A DNA stretch of 64,000 bases from Vibrio gallaecicus (GCF_024347495.1 NZ_AP025490.1:186001-250000), one strand, 5' to 3'. Shown: positions 35,743 through 45,621, numbered from the stretch's first letter. The notes: a model not told the origin generated them from the letters alone. Translations and numbers: made by a program.

Positions 35743-36567
35743 TTAGATGCCATCACCATAAATGAAATTTTGCGAACGACCGTTAAAAGCTTGATCCATG
35801 TCGAGTGATGGCTTATCCGTTTTAGGCTTACCTACAATTTTGGCAGGAACTCCGGCAACGGTTGTGTGAGGTGGGACTGGCTGAAGTACTACTGAGCAGG
35901 AGCCAATTTTTGCACCTTCACCGACTTCGATGTTGCCTAGGATCTTAGCCCCAGCTCCAATCATTACACCTTCACGAATTTTAGGGTGACGGTCGCCGCC
36001 TTCTTTACCTGTTCCGCCTAATGTCACGTCTTGCAAAATAGAGACGTCATTTTCGACAACAGCCGTCTCACCGATCACAATTCCTGTGGCATGGTCGAGC
36101 ATGATGGCTTTACCAATACGAGCGGCCGGGTGGATATCTACTTGGCAAGCCACTGATATTTGATTTTGCAGATAGGTCGCTAATGCAATTCGACCTTGCT
36201 TCCATAACCAGTTGGCAACGCGGTAACCTTGCAAAGCGTGATAGCCTTTCAAGTACAGTAATGGCATTGAATACATTTCTACTGCAGGGTCGCGCATTAC
36301 CGTCGCGCAGATGTCACATGCCGCCGCATCAATGATACTTTGATCTTGTGCGAATGCTTGCTCAACAACTTCTCTTACTGCCATTGCTGGCATTGAGGCT
36401 GTTTTTAATTTATTAGCAAGGATATAACTTAGCGCAGCACCTAGGCTTTCATGATTTATGATAGTGGCGTGATAAAAGCTAGCAAGCATAGGCTCTTGCT
36501 CTGATTGCTTACGAGCTTCACGGACAATGCACTGCCATACTTTTTGTTGTTCACAATGTTTCATCAT
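35743..36567 (-). CDS. cysE: Serine O-acetyltransferase
   Basis: First step of cysteine synthesis (serine + acetyl-CoA to O-acetylserine). 274 residues. N-terminal helical trimerisation domain and the left-handed hexapeptide-repeat part HPAARIGKAIMLDHATGIVIGETAVVENDVSILQDVTLGG with the catalytic His/Asp in LDHATG. In the order yibN-secB-gpsA-cysE on one strand, matching the E. coli arrangement. Confidence 0.96.
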   Translation of the reverse strand: MMKHCEQQKVWQCIVREARKQSEQEPMLASFYHATIINHESLGAALSYILANKLKTASMPAMAVREVVEQAFAQDQSIIDAAACDICATVMRDPAVEMYSMPLLYLKGYHALQGYRVANWLWKQGRIALATYLQNQISVACQVDIHPAARIGKAIMLDHATGIVIGETAVVENDVSILQDVTLGGTGKEGGDRHPKIREGVMIGAGAKILGNIEVGEGAKIGSCSVVLQPVPPHTTVAGVPAKIVGKPKTDKPSLDMDQAFNGRSQNFIYGDGI

Positions 36568-36665
36568 TATTTCCTAGATCTGACCATCATCCATTATTAG
36601 TCGAAACTACGCCGTCTTTATTGCTGATGTATTTAGTTTTAAATCAATCTTATTAAGCTTGAAAA

Positions 36666-37730
36666 TTAACGCTCTGATTTTTTATCTCGCGCAAGTAAAT
36701 CTTGTGCTGCTAATCGAGCATCTTTCCCTTGATACAATACTTGATAAATTTGTTCAACAATAGGCATTTCCACGCCCATTCTTTCAGAAAGTAACCAGAC
36801 TTCTTTTGTATTTCTATAGCCTTCTACCACTTGCCCAATTTCTTCTTGGGCAGTGTCGACATCTTTACCTGAGCCTAACGCTAAACCAAAACGGCGATTA
36901 CGAGATTGGTTGTCAGTACAAGTCAGTACCAAATCACCTAAGCCAGCCATACCCATAAAGGTTTCTGGTTGTGCACCTAGAGCGACACCTAAGCGAGTCA
37001 TTTCAGCTAAGCCACGAGTAATAAGAGCCGTACGTGCATTAGCGCCAAAGCCGATTCCGTCAGACATACCAGCACCGATGGCGATGACATTCTTAACGGC
37101 ACCTCCTAATTGCATCCCCGTAAAGTCAGAGTTTGCATAAACACGGAATGTTTTACTGCAGTGGATCTTTTCTTGGAGATCTTCAACAAATTGGTCATCA
37201 GGGGAAGCGACAGAAATTGCGGTAGGCATGCCCATTGCGAGTTCTTTGGCAAATGTTGGACCTGAAAGTACTGCTAAAGAATATTTATCACCCAGCATGT
37301 CGTTGGCAACGTCTTTTAAAAGGCGCCCAGTTTCAGGTTCCAGGCCTTTGGTTGCCCAACAAATACGTGATTCGCTTGTAAGGAAAGGTTTTACGCTGTT
37401 TAGAACGAGACCAAATACGTGGCTTGGAACTACAATTAATAAATCACGGCTAGATGAAACGGCTTTCTCAAGATCTGATTCGATTATTAGGCTTTCTGGG
37501 AAACCAATGCCAGGTAAGAACTCATGGTTAGCACGATCTTCATCAAGCTGTGCCATGTGTTTTGGATCGTGTCCCCACAATACAACATTAGCGCCGTTAC
37601 GAGCTAAGGAGATAGCCAAAGATGTTCCGTAAGATCCGGCCCCGATCACTGTCATGGCTATCTCTTGGCCATAAGCGTTGGTCGCTGCGCTAGTATTTGT
37701 AGAGTCATCTCGGGGAGTTGTATTTGTCAT
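36666..37730 (-). CDS. gpsA: Glycerol-3-phosphate dehydrogenase [NAD(P)+]
   Basis: Makes sn-glycerol-3-phosphate for phospholipid synthesis. 354 residues; NAD(P) motif [20 protein letters not shown] (residues 27-46), with a 24-residue N-terminal extension that could be a non-conserved tail. Catalytic Lys in [17 protein letters not shown] and the GLAEMTRLG block are typical. The extension makes the start somewhat uncertain. Confidence 0.95.
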   Translation of the reverse strand: MTNTTPRDDSTNTSAATNAYGQEIAMTVIGAGSYGTSLAISLARNGANVVLWGHDPKHMAQLDEDRANHEFLPGIGFPESLIIESDLEKAVSSSRDLLIVVPSHVFGLVLNSVKPFLTSESRICWATKGLEPETGRLLKDVANDMLGDKYSLAVLSGPTFAKELAMGMPTAISVASPDDQFVEDLQEKIHCSKTFRVYANSDFTGMQLGGAVKNVIAIGAGMSDGIGFGANARTALITRGLAEMTRLGVALGAQPETFMGMAGLGDLVLTCTDNQSRNRRFGLALGSGKDVDTAQEEIGQVVEGYRNTKEVWLLSERMGVEMPIVEQIYQVLYQGKDARLAAQDLLARDKKSER

Positions 37731-37778
37731 GCTTCCACCTGAAAGTGATTAAGGAACGAGAAGAGTGTTACTGAGTAT

Positions 37779-37828
37779 AAATAAAAAATGCACATCGCAT
37801 CTAGATGTTAAGACGCTTTGTGCATTTT
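37779..37828 (-). terminator. secB terminator (minus strand)
   Basis: AAAATGCACA / TGTGCATTTT with a 24-base loop that contains the palindrome CATCTAGATG, followed on the minus strand by TTTTTTATTTAT. It lies just downstream of the secB stop. Confidence 0.55.
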
Positions 37829-37916
37829 AATTTGCTATATATTTTTCAGAAGGCTGAGGCGCAACTTACTTATATAACAACGTATTTGTATAACAAGTTT
37901 TGAAAGCTAGCTAATA

Positions 37917-38384
37917 TTAAGCTTGCTCACCTTCCGCTTGTTGAGCTTGGTTTTGTAGGTAGTTCATGAACAATGCATCAAAGTTTACTGGTGCAAGGTT
38001 CAGTTGTGGGAACGTACCTTTAACTACTAAGCTTGAGATAGTCTCACGAGCATAAGGGAAAAGAATGTTCGGGCAGAATGCGCCTAGGCAATGTGCTAGT
38101 TGACCAGCTTCCATTGCGCCTGCTGTAAAAATACCGCCTTGTTGAACTTCACAAAGGAAAGCTGTGTCTTCAGCGTTTTTTACAGTAACAGTAAGACGAA
38201 GAATTACTTCGTACACACCTTCACCAAGCTCACGGCTTTGAGTATCAAGATCCAGTTTAACATCTGGATTCCACTCTTTTTGGAACATATCTGGTGAGTT
38301 AGGCGCTTCGAAAGAAACATCTTTCAGGAAGATACGTTGAATTGCGAAGTTTTGTTGTGCGTCTTGTGGTGCTGCTTCAGCCAT
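37917..38384 (-). CDS. secB: Protein-export chaperone SecB
   Basis: Homotetrameric chaperone delivering preproteins to SecA. 155 residues, with the conserved [21 protein letters not shown]-terminal and [33 protein letters not shown] segments. Part of the yibN-secB-gpsA-cysE run. Confidence 0.97.
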   Translation of the reverse strand: MAEAAPQDAQQNFAIQRIFLKDVSFEAPNSPDMFQKEWNPDVKLDLDTQSRELGEGVYEVILRLTVTVKNAEDTAFLCEVQQGGIFTAGAMEAGQLAHCLGAFCPNILFPYARETISSLVVKGTFPQLNLAPVNFDALFMNYLQNQAQQAEGEQA

Positions 38385-38471
38385 TTTCTTAATCCTTAAA
38401 AATTTAACTTTGAGGTTTCGTTACATGTTCCCAATAAATAATGTCTTCAATGGGTAACCAAACCTTGGTAA

Positions 38472-38906
38472 CTATTTTTTGCCTTTTACTAATGGCAGGT
38501 TTGCTTCGCTCCAAGCGACTAACCCATTTTTTAGTAAGCTTACATTTTCAAATCCAGCTTTTGCTAATAAGTTAGCGCTTGCTTGAGCAGTTTGACCTGT
38601 CTTGCATACCACAATAATTGGGTCTGCTTTATGGCTTTCAAGGCTTCCCAAGTTATTTGCTTGAATCTCTGATGGCAAAATGTGAAGTGCGTCAGTAATG
38701 TGGCCTTTTCTAAATTCATCTTTTGTTCGAATATCAACCACAACACCATTTTCACGGTTCATTAACTGAGTCGTCTGTGCTGCAGTAATCTCTTTATAAG
38801 CGGCGGTAGATGTTTTAACGGTGTTCATGATGATAGCTGCAACTAAGCCAATCCACACAATGGCTAAAATCATATTTTCTTGAACAAATGGTACCAAATC
38901 TTGCAT
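38472..38906 (-). CDS. yibN: Membrane-anchored rhodanese-like protein (YibN)
   Basis: 144 residues. One N-terminal membrane segment (about 10-28, ENMILAIVWIGLVAAII) and a rhodanese domain with VVDIRTKDEFRKGHI and an active-site loop VVCKTGQTA, where the catalytic Cys is present. The role of YibN in E. coli is not well defined. Conserved upstream of secB. Confidence 0.9.
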   Translation of the reverse strand: MQDLVPFVQENMILAIVWIGLVAAIIMNTVKTSTAAYKEITAAQTTQLMNRENGVVVDIRTKDEFRKGHITDALHILPSEIQANNLGSLESHKADPIIVVCKTGQTAQASANLLAKAGFENVSLLKNGLVAWSEANLPLVKGKK

Positions 38907-39259
38907 GTCTGAAACTCTTATCGTTAGTTGGACTTAATGTATAGGGCGAGAGTATAGCTAGAATGATTAATAGAATACAGAAGAAGGCGATTGTCGATAG
39001 AGTAAAAGGCATGACAATCTCGAATAGTAAGCGTTAGCAAATTGGTAAAATCGAAGAAAAAGGCTTTAAATTTCGCTAAATATTCTATTTCTCGTAACTG
39101 GTTGCTTATAAAAACTTTGTTTGTTCAGTATTTATGCATTTACTTGATCAAGAACTTTACCTATCATAATCACTTGGTTGTTTAAGCTGAGCAATCAAAA
39201 GGGGCTACCATTAACGGTTTAGCTCCTAATTATAAACGTTTATATAAATGGGAAAGATT
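38907..39259. promoter_or_regulatory. Divergent intergenic region yibN / gfcA-like, 353 bases
   Basis: No gene. A G-C-rich hairpin lies at 39200-39227 (AGGGGCTA / TAGCTCCT, one wobble, loop CCATTAACGGTT) 33 bases before the gfcA start, without a T run. TTGATC (39144) and CATAAT (39165) are a poor promoter pair at 15-base spacing. Nothing else is convincing. Confidence 0.45.
39200..39227 (+). promoter_or_regulatory. Leader hairpin upstream of gfcA-like gene
   Basis: 8-bp stem AGGGGCTA / TAGCTCCT plus CC/GG inner pairing. Not followed by a T tract, so not a plain terminator. It could be an mRNA-stability or regulatory structure. Confidence 0.4.
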
Positions 39260-39499
39260 ATGAAAAAGATTGCTTTAGTAGCAGCACTAGCTGTTAGCTT
39301 TTCAAGTGGCGTTTTCGCTGAAGTCGCTGCAACTGGTGGTGCTGGTGGTGCTGGTGGTGCTGGTGGTGCCGTAGCTGGCGCAACAGGTGCCGCGACAGGC
39401 GCAGCCGTCGGTGTCGGTGCACTAGCAGTAGCTGCAGCAGTAGCTATATCAGATAACGACAGCACTGCGACAACGACAACTACTACAAACACTAACTAG
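39260..39499 (+). CDS. gfcA: Small secreted Gly/Ala/Thr-rich protein (GfcA/YjbE-like)
   Basis: 79 residues from ATG 39260 (SD GGGAAAG). A signal peptide (MKKIALVAALAVSFSSGVFA) is followed by a Gly-Gly-Ala repeat, a hydrophobic Ala-rich segment and the terminal TATTTTTTNTN. The E. coli GfcA and YjbE proteins of group 4 capsule and yjb operons have the same layout. Function unknown. The nucleotide sequence holds four tandem 9-base units (GGTGGTGCT) at 39335-39370 that could vary in number without frameshifting. First gene of the gfc-like run. Confidence 0.8.
   Translation: MKKIALVAALAVSFSSGVFAEVAATGGAGGAGGAGGAVAGATGAATGAAVGVGALAVAAAVAISDNDSTATTTTTTNTN
39335..39370 (+). repeat. Four tandem 9-bp GGTGGTGCT units in gfcA-like gene
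   Basis: GGTGGTGCT three times and GGTGGTGCC once, encoding Gly-Gly-Ala. Nine-base units keep the frame, so length can change by slippage without loss of function. Confidence 0.85.
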
Positions 39500-39608
39500 T
39501 TGTAGATGTAGTAGTGAATATTATTGAAAACCATTCTTGCTAAACCGTAGGAGTGGTTTTTTTTTAGTGATAATTTGTTTATACCCGTGAATTACAGGCA
39601 TAGGTTTG

Positions 39609-40268
39609 ATGAAAATATTTATCTTATTAACACTTAGCTTTACATTATTTGGTTGTTCTCAGAAGTTTCAAGATGTGAATGCAACTTTATATGAAGTGAT
39701 ATATGGAAGTGATGACGTTCAAGTAACTGCAAGTTATATTCAGAACTTGTCATACTCTAGTATGTTCGCTGAAATCAATGATCAAGGTAAGATTCTCATG
39801 GTGCTAGCATATGCTGAAGCTAACCCTGAAACGCAAGTTCAGCAGTTAAAGTGGATGTCTTCAGATAGAGCCATGATCACTACCGAAAATGGTCGTATTG
39901 TTCAAACTTTGTTATTGCCATACGAAAACTTAGTCTCAATCGAGAACAATGCCCCAAATTTTGATGTGTCAGCTAACCCAAAATCACAACAGTGGCAAAG
40001 CCGATATGATTGGCAACCAGAATACCGATTTGGTTATACCGCAGACATAGTACGTAGCTATATTGGTTCAGAAATAGTCACGACACCACTCACGTCGATT
40101 CAAACAAAAAAATATATCGAAACCGTTAGCTTCCCTGCTCTAAAAGCCGAAATTGAAAATACATACTGGGTTGATGCGAATGGCAGAGTTGTTAAAACTA
40201 TGCAATCTATTGGACCTGGTATGACTCACTTAGAGCTTACCATTGTAAAAGACTTTAACGGACAGTAA
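39609..40268 (+). CDS. gfcB: GfcB/YjbF-like outer-membrane lipoprotein
   Basis: 219 residues from ATG 39609. A lipoprotein signal peptide with lipobox LFGC and Cys at residue 16. It is mainly beta-rich (ASYIQNLSYSSMFAEI, VLAYAEANP) and belongs to the YmcC/YjbF group-4 capsule family. Exact role unknown. The TTG 39606 start would only add one residue. Between gfcA- and gfcC-like genes. Confidence 0.83.
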   Translation: MKIFILLTLSFTLFGCSQKFQDVNATLYEVIYGSDDVQVTASYIQNLSYSSMFAEINDQGKILMVLAYAEANPETQVQQLKWMSSDRAMITTENGRIVQTLLLPYENLVSIENNAPNFDVSANPKSQQWQSRYDWQPEYRFGYTADIVRSYIGSEIVTTPLTSIQTKKYIETVSFPALKAEIENTYWVDANGRVVKTMQSIGPGMTHLELTIVKDFNGQ

Positions 40269-40277
40269 ATCGCTATT

Positions 40278-41105
40278 ATGGACAATACAATGAAACATTC
40301 AGTATCGATTATAAGAAGCTTATTTTATACATTTTTCATGTTAGCTTCTATTTCTACGAGTCACGCATCAAATGCACCAATAGATACGTTAATGGGACAT
40401 CAAAAACTAACTGTTGACGTTCCAAAACAGGGGATAACGTTATCTTACCCTCACCCTGTGCGTCTTGAACAAGTTTTGAATGATGTTGCCGTGCAGGGGG
40501 CTGGGAATTACTTTCCACTTTCAGCTCAGTTGTTTGATTTGTCTGACTCTTCTTCACCTCAAATTCAGACAGAGAAAGTATTAAGCCTGCTTACTGAATA
40601 TGCGTCTATAAACCCTGAAGCCCTGCAAGTTAAAGAGCAATTATCGAAGTATGAGTTTGCACCTAGGCAGTTTATTAATTTAGATCGTAATATTGTGATT
40701 TCTCAGCTGGGTAAAAATCCAATGCTGATTGGACGATACCAAGTGGAAGATCTGAAAGTACCTTTACACTTTTCCCTTTATCTAGAACAGCGTCCTGAAA
40801 ATGTACAGGTTATAGGGGCACTCGATAATCCATTGACGATCCCTCTTATTGAGCATGGTTATATCAACGATTACCTTAAGTTAATACCACAAGGTTCATT
40901 TGGTACAACTGCTGATAATAGTTTTGTTTATGTTATTCAACCTGACGGTCATATTATAAAAGCGCCTTATGCGTATTGGAATAATTCACCAACGTATTTA
41001 GCCCCAGGCGCCATGATCTTCATTGGCTTTGGCTCGTTACCATCCTCATACTCTTCTCTTAATCAAGATATCGCGGAACTACTACGCAATAAGGTGAACT
41101 TTTAA
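40278..41105 (+). CDS. gfcC: Capsule biosynthesis GfcC-family periplasmic protein
   Basis: About 275 residues with a secretory signal (FMLASISTSHAS). The C-terminal YVIQPDGHIIKAPYAYWNNS and PGAMIFIGFG correspond to the GfcC SLBB-like beta-grasp domain related to Wza. Likely acts with GfcD in capsule secretion. The ATG could also be 40290; no ribosome site decides between them. The stop overlaps the next start (TAATG). Confidence 0.8.
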   Translation: MDNTMKHSVSIIRSLFYTFFMLASISTSHASNAPIDTLMGHQKLTVDVPKQGITLSYPHPVRLEQVLNDVAVQGAGNYFPLSAQLFDLSDSSSPQIQTEKVLSLLTEYASINPEALQVKEQLSKYEFAPRQFINLDRNIVISQLGKNPMLIGRYQVEDLKVPLHFSLYLEQRPENVQVIGALDNPLTIPLIEHGYINDYLKLIPQGSFGTTADNSFVYVIQPDGHIIKAPYAYWNNSPTYLAPGAMIFIGFGSLPSSYSSLNQDIAELLRNKVNF

Positions 41106-43333
41106 TGCACTCTCATCCATCGTTTTCCTTATCAATACTCAGCGTTTCCGTTATTAGTGCACTTTTGATGACGAACAGTTTTTCGGCTAATGCGGAATCT
41201 GACCCATTTGATCACCCTGAACTAAAGACATCTCAAATGGATTTTGGTGGTGTCGGTCTAATGCAGATGCCAACTGGACGTATGGCTCCCGAAGGTGAGT
41301 TTAATTTTGGCGCTTCATTTAATAATGAATATTATTTTTACAGTGCAAGTTTGCAGTTAATGCCGTGGTTGGAAGCAACGGTTCGATATACCCAAACTCA
41401 AGATGTGCTTTATAGCGGCTCTGGCACGGGTGATTGTTCAGATAATACATTCAGCGGTTGTAATAAACATGCAGATAAAGGTATCGACTTTAAAATACGT
41501 TTGATTGAAGAAAGTTATTATTTACCTGAAGTTTCAGCTGGTGTGCGTGATTTTGGCGGAACAGGTCTATTTGATGGGGAGTTTGTTGCGGGCACGAAAC
41601 GGTTTGGTCCGGTTGATTTCACCTTAGGCATGGGGTGGGGTTATATGGGGCAAAGTGGCAATATTACGAATCCTTTCTGTAAAGCCAGTGACAAGTATTG
41701 TTATCGCCAGTCTGATTTCAAAGGAAATGGAGGTAGCATTGATTTTGAACGTTGGTTTAAAGGAGATGCAGCAATATATGGTGGTCTTGAATATCAAACC
41801 CCTTATAAACCTCTCACTTTAAAAGTTGAATACGATAGCAATGATTATAGTGCGGACTTCCCTACTGCAAGCGGGGTAGATATGACTCAGCATACGCCCT
41901 GGAACGTAGGTGCTATTTACAGATTGGATGACTGGGGCGCTGCTAAAGTCAGTTATGAACGTGGTGATACCCTCACTCTAGGCTTTAATTTAAATACCAA
42001 CTTTAATGACATTAAGTCGATCTGGCGTGATAGTGAAGTAGAAACACTTCGCCCAACAGAAGTATCTTCGATTGAAGATGTTGACATGGCTAAACTTGCT
42101 GAAGAATTAGAGACCGTTGCTGGATACGAACAGACGCAGCTGTTGGTTGATGGTGATACATTTATAGTCAAAGGTAAGCAAGTCAAATACAGAGACAGAG
42201 ACATTGCATTGGAGCGTGGTGCTACTGTCATTGCTAACCATGTTCCACGCTACATAGAAACTTACAAGATTGTAGAAACGGATAGCTCAGTAGAATTAAC
42301 GGAAACCAGTATCGACTCGAAGCAATTTATAGCGGTTGCAAGTGGACACTATATCAATACGGAAGTTGCAGATGCGGCGACTTTACATGAGCTAGAAAGC
42401 AATCAAGCTGTAAGCCACTATGATACAAGAGAAAGGTTTGATACGTATATATCGCCACACTTAGCTCAATCTTTTGGCTCAGCAGAAGATTTTTACTTGT
42501 ATAGCCTTGGGTTGTATACGAACGCCTCATTTTGGGCATTAGACAATGTGGAGCTGTCTGGCTCACTTTACGTCAATTTAATCGACAATTATGACCAGTT
42601 TACTTATACCGTTCCAGAAGATGGTACCGCTCAAACTCCAAGAGTACGTACTATGTTCCGCTCATATGTTGAAGATCCTGTGCGCCTAGATCGCCTGCAA
42701 CTGACTTGGTTCGAAGATTATGGCTCAGGGATTTATAGTCAAGCCTATGCTGGGTATCTCGAAAGTATGTTTGCTGGTGTAGGTGGTGAGATTTTATATC
42801 GACCTCTCAATAGTAATTGGGCGGTTGGGGTTGATGCAAATTTGATAAGCCAGAGAGATCCTGAAAGTTGGTTTGGGACATTTGATGAAGAGCTGCAATA
42901 TCATGACGACGACGGTCGCTATTATAAAGTAATAGACAAAGGTACTACCGGGTTTGTTACGGGTTATTACATGCCTCAATGGCAATTCCTTGACAGTACT
43001 TTATTAAAAGTTGGTGTGGGTAAATTCTTAGCTGGAGACATCGGTACACGTATTGATTTTTCGAAACAATTTAAAAGTGGTGTTATTGCAGGTGCTTTTG
43101 TCAGCTTAACGGATATGAGCACTGAAGATTATGGAGAAGGGAGCTACACCAAAGGCTTTTACATCTCAATACCATTTGATTTATTGACAGTGAAACCAAG
43201 TGCAAGCCGTGCCGGATTTACTTGGTTGCCGATCACTCGTGATGGCGGTCAAATGCTGAATAAGCAATATGAGTTATTCAATCAAACAGATGCTCGTTCA
43301 ACATGGTTCCAAAGACCAAGTTCAGTTAAGTAG
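41105..43333 (+). CDS. gfcD: GfcD/YjbH-like outer-membrane beta-barrel protein
   Basis: 742 residues: a signal peptide (to about residue 30, NSFSANAES), a YjbH N-terminal part with DFGGVGLMQMPTGRMAPEGEFNFGAS, and a long beta-strand-rich region with alternating aromatic residues ending in KPSASRAGFTWLPITRDGGQML, the YjbH C-terminal signature. Probably an outer-membrane component of the polysaccharide export route. Coupled to gfcC by a one-base overlap, followed by a strong terminator. Confidence 0.83.
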   Translation: MHSHPSFSLSILSVSVISALLMTNSFSANAESDPFDHPELKTSQMDFGGVGLMQMPTGRMAPEGEFNFGASFNNEYYFYSASLQLMPWLEATVRYTQTQDVLYSGSGTGDCSDNTFSGCNKHADKGIDFKIRLIEESYYLPEVSAGVRDFGGTGLFDGEFVAGTKRFGPVDFTLGMGWGYMGQSGNITNPFCKASDKYCYRQSDFKGNGGSIDFERWFKGDAAIYGGLEYQTPYKPLTLKVEYDSNDYSADFPTASGVDMTQHTPWNVGAIYRLDDWGAAKVSYERGDTLTLGFNLNTNFNDIKSIWRDSEVETLRPTEVSSIEDVDMAKLAEELETVAGYEQTQLLVDGDTFIVKGKQVKYRDRDIALERGATVIANHVPRYIETYKIVETDSSVELTETSIDSKQFIAVASGHYINTEVADAATLHELESNQAVSHYDTRERFDTYISPHLAQSFGSAEDFYLYSLGLYTNASFWALDNVELSGSLYVNLIDNYDQFTYTVPEDGTAQTPRVRTMFRSYVEDPVRLDRLQLTWFEDYGSGIYSQAYAGYLESMFAGVGGEILYRPLNSNWAVGVDANLISQRDPESWFGTFDEELQYHDDDGRYYKVIDKGTTGFVTGYYMPQWQFLDSTLLKVGVGKFLAGDIGTRIDFSKQFKSGVIAGAFVSLTDMSTEDYGEGSYTKGFYISIPFDLLTVKPSASRAGFTWLPITRDGGQMLNKQYELFNQTDARSTWFQRPSSVK

Positions 43334-43411
43334 TTTATGATTGAGTGCTAGTCACTGTGTATGGTTAACCTTTTGTTATCGATAGTTATGTTGTATTGAT
43401 AATTATTATGT

Positions 43412-43446
43412 AAAAAGCTTTATAGGATGATCTATAAAGCTTTTTT
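43412..43446 (+). terminator. gfc operon terminator
   Basis: Perfect 14-bp stem AAAAAGCTTTATAG / CTATAAAGCTTTTT, loop GATGAT, then a T run. It cleanly separates the gfc run from wza. Confidence 0.9.
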
Positions 43447-43846
43447 ACAAATATTCGGATGCTATTCGTGGCGATATAGACTACAACTGGTCTCCTGTTA
43501 TTCAGTTTATTGTTAGTTAATCTAGGCTATTTTGAATTTGAAACTAGGTTGATATGGCTACATAAAATGTGGATAATACGTGCGGATTGAATTCATTAGT
43601 TCAATTTGATAACACTTTAGGCTAATAAAATCATAGACCTAACAGTGAAAAGATTAGCTTGCGTAGTGTGATGTCGCGTTATATCAATGGGCGGTAGCGT
43701 ATCCAATTGATACTAGCCATACAGAATACTAATTCCTTTGTGCCTGATGTAAAGCTAGGTCTATTGTTGGTTTGTTATAAGTGCCTAGCTAATAGCATTG
43801 GTTAAAATCACTTGGAAGTGATTACACATTATATGATTTGGTTAAT
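43447..43846 (+). promoter_or_regulatory. wza upstream region with JUMPstart/ops and a leader hairpin, about 400 bases
   Basis: No gene. It holds an ops element at 43690-43700 and a perfect 8-bp inverted repeat AATCACTT-GG-AAGTGATT at 43806-43823. No clear sigma-70 promoter could be fixed by eye. Confidence 0.6.
43690..43700 (+). promoter_or_regulatory. ops element (RfaH recruitment site, JUMPstart)
   Basis: GGCGGTAGCGT, an exact match to the ops consensus that pauses RNA polymerase and recruits RfaH in long surface-polysaccharide operons. 146 bases before the wza ATG. Predicts that wza through at least the NulO block B are RfaH-dependent. Confidence 0.9.
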
Positions 43847-44983
43847 ATGAAAATTAAGAAAAATCGGCTTCTCTTTACTCTTCTTCCTGTTCTACTCGTA
43901 GGGTGTACCACCCCAGGAACGTACCTTTCAACTGATAACAAAAATGTTATTGCTTCTGAAGAGTTACAACAAGAATCTGACGTGTCAGATATCGTAAATT
44001 TATACCCTCTTTCTGCTCAAACTGTTTCTCAATATCAAAATGCTGTACCTGTTGTGTCTCGAGCAAATGCTGATTTAGATATTGAAATCGCAAAGTATGA
44101 ATACAAGGTTGGGGTCGGTGATATTTTAAATGTGACTATTTGGGACCATCCAGAGTTAACGATCCCTGCAGGCTCTTACCGCAGTTCAACAGAGGCAGGT
44201 AACTGGGTTCATGCTGACGGTACTATCTTTTATCCGTACATTGGAACGGTAGAGGTTGTTGGGAAAACGGTTCGTGAGATTCGTTCGGAATTATCTAGTC
44301 GCTTGGCTAGGTTTATTGAAAGCCCGCAAGTTGATGTTAACGTTGCTGCATTTCGTTCAAAGAAAACATACATCACGGGCGAAGTCGGGAGTCCTGGGCA
44401 GCAAGCGATTACCAATATACCTTTAACTCTACTAGATGCAGTTAATCGGTCTGGTGGTTTAGGCGAAGATGCTGATTGGCGAAATGTGTCGCTCACTCGA
44501 AATGGTGCCGAAGAAAATATTTCACTCTACGCTTTGATGCAACGTGGTGATTTGACTCAAAATCGTTTGTTGCAAGCTGGAGATATCATTCATGTACCAC
44601 GTAACGATAATCAGAAAGTGTTTGTTATGGGTGAGGTCAATGAGCCTCAACTTCTGAAAATGGATCGTGTGGGTATGAGCTTGACAGAAGCTCTAAGCAA
44701 TGTGGGCGGTATTAATCAACTCTCTGCAGATGCCACTGGTGTGTTTGTGATTCGAACGTCTGATGATAAATCTAAACGCATGGCCGACATTTATCAGCTA
44801 AACATTCAAGATGCTTCAGCTTTGGTTATTGGCACAGAATTTGACCTAAAACCCTATGATATTGTATACGTGACAGCAGCTCCAATTACTCGATGGAATC
44901 GTGTGATTGGTCAGCTAGTACCAACCATTACTGGGTTTAATGAGCTGACTGAAGGTGTACTGCGCATTAGAAATTGGCCATAG
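43847..44983 (+). CDS. wza: Outer-membrane polysaccharide export lipoprotein Wza
   Basis: 378 residues from ATG 43847. Lipoprotein with lipobox LVGC (Cys at residue 20). Poly_export domain around KYEYKVGVGDILNVTIWDHPELT, then SLBB domains (VNVAAFRSKKTYITGEVG; KVFVMGEVNEPQLL). Near full Wza length. Earlier TTG 43838 would add three residues. Forms the outer-membrane channel of the Wzx/Wzy/Wzc system. Confidence 0.95.
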   Translation: MKIKKNRLLFTLLPVLLVGCTTPGTYLSTDNKNVIASEELQQESDVSDIVNLYPLSAQTVSQYQNAVPVVSRANADLDIEIAKYEYKVGVGDILNVTIWDHPELTIPAGSYRSSTEAGNWVHADGTIFYPYIGTVEVVGKTVREIRSELSSRLARFIESPQVDVNVAAFRSKKTYITGEVGSPGQQAITNIPLTLLDAVNRSGGLGEDADWRNVSLTRNGAEENISLYALMQRGDLTQNRLLQAGDIIHVPRNDNQKVFVMGEVNEPQLLKMDRVGMSLTEALSNVGGINQLSADATGVFVIRTSDDKSKRMADIYQLNIQDASALVIGTEFDLKPYDIVYVTAAPITRWNRVIGQLVPTITGFNELTEGVLRIRNWP

Positions 44984-45043
44984 GCTATAAATAAATGATA
45001 GGGCTGCAGAAATGTGGCCTTATTTATATGATTGGAAGAGCTG

Positions 45044-45484
45044 ATGTTTAATAAAATTTTAGTAGTTTGCGTAGGTAATATTTGTCGTTCACCCACGGGT
45101 GAGCGAGTCTTGCAGAATCTACTACCCAACAAAGAAATTGCTTCAGCTGGTATTGCTGCAGAAAGTAGCCGTTTGCTTGACAAGCCTGCAGATAAGACAG
45201 CCATTGAAATTGCTGCTGAGAATGGTGTCAATGTAGATAATCATAAAGCTCAGCAACTTACTTCTGAACTATGTGCTCGATACGATTTGATTTTAGTTAT
45301 GGAAAAAGGTCACTTAGAAGCATTAACTAAAATATCACCTGAAGCTCGAGGAAAAGCGATGCTTTTTGGTCAATGGGTTGGGCAAAAAGATATCCCAGAT
45401 CCATACCGACAAAGTCGAGAAGCATTTGAGCATGCTTATAAGTTAATTAATGAATCGGCTCAAGCTTGGGTTAAAAAACTCTAG
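45044..45484 (+). CDS. wzb: Low-molecular-weight protein tyrosine phosphatase Wzb
   Basis: 146 residues from ATG 45044 (SD GGAAGAG). CX5R active site CVGNICRSP (residues 9-15 region) and the later Asp in DIPDPYRQS, the general-acid loop. Dephosphorylates the Wzc tyrosine cluster. Confidence 0.95.
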   Translation: MFNKILVVCVGNICRSPTGERVLQNLLPNKEIASAGIAAESSRLLDKPADKTAIEIAAENGVNVDNHKAQQLTSELCARYDLILVMEKGHLEALTKISPEARGKAMLFGQWVGQKDIPDPYRQSREAFEHAYKLINESAQAWVKKL

Positions 45485-45621
45485 TAAAAAATGCAGTAAC
45501 ATGAAAAAAGTACATAAGAAGAACGTAATAGGTGTTTAGCTATTGAACGCTGAATGAAAATGAACACCGACAATATATTCGTCAGTGATAATACGCGAAA
45601 GTTTTAGGAATTTGTAAACTA

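Noticed and set aside
39226..39492. Minus-strand ORF across the gfcA-like gene
   Set aside because: It is a mirror of the Gly/Ala repeat; the plus-strand gene has a signal peptide, ribosome site and operon context.
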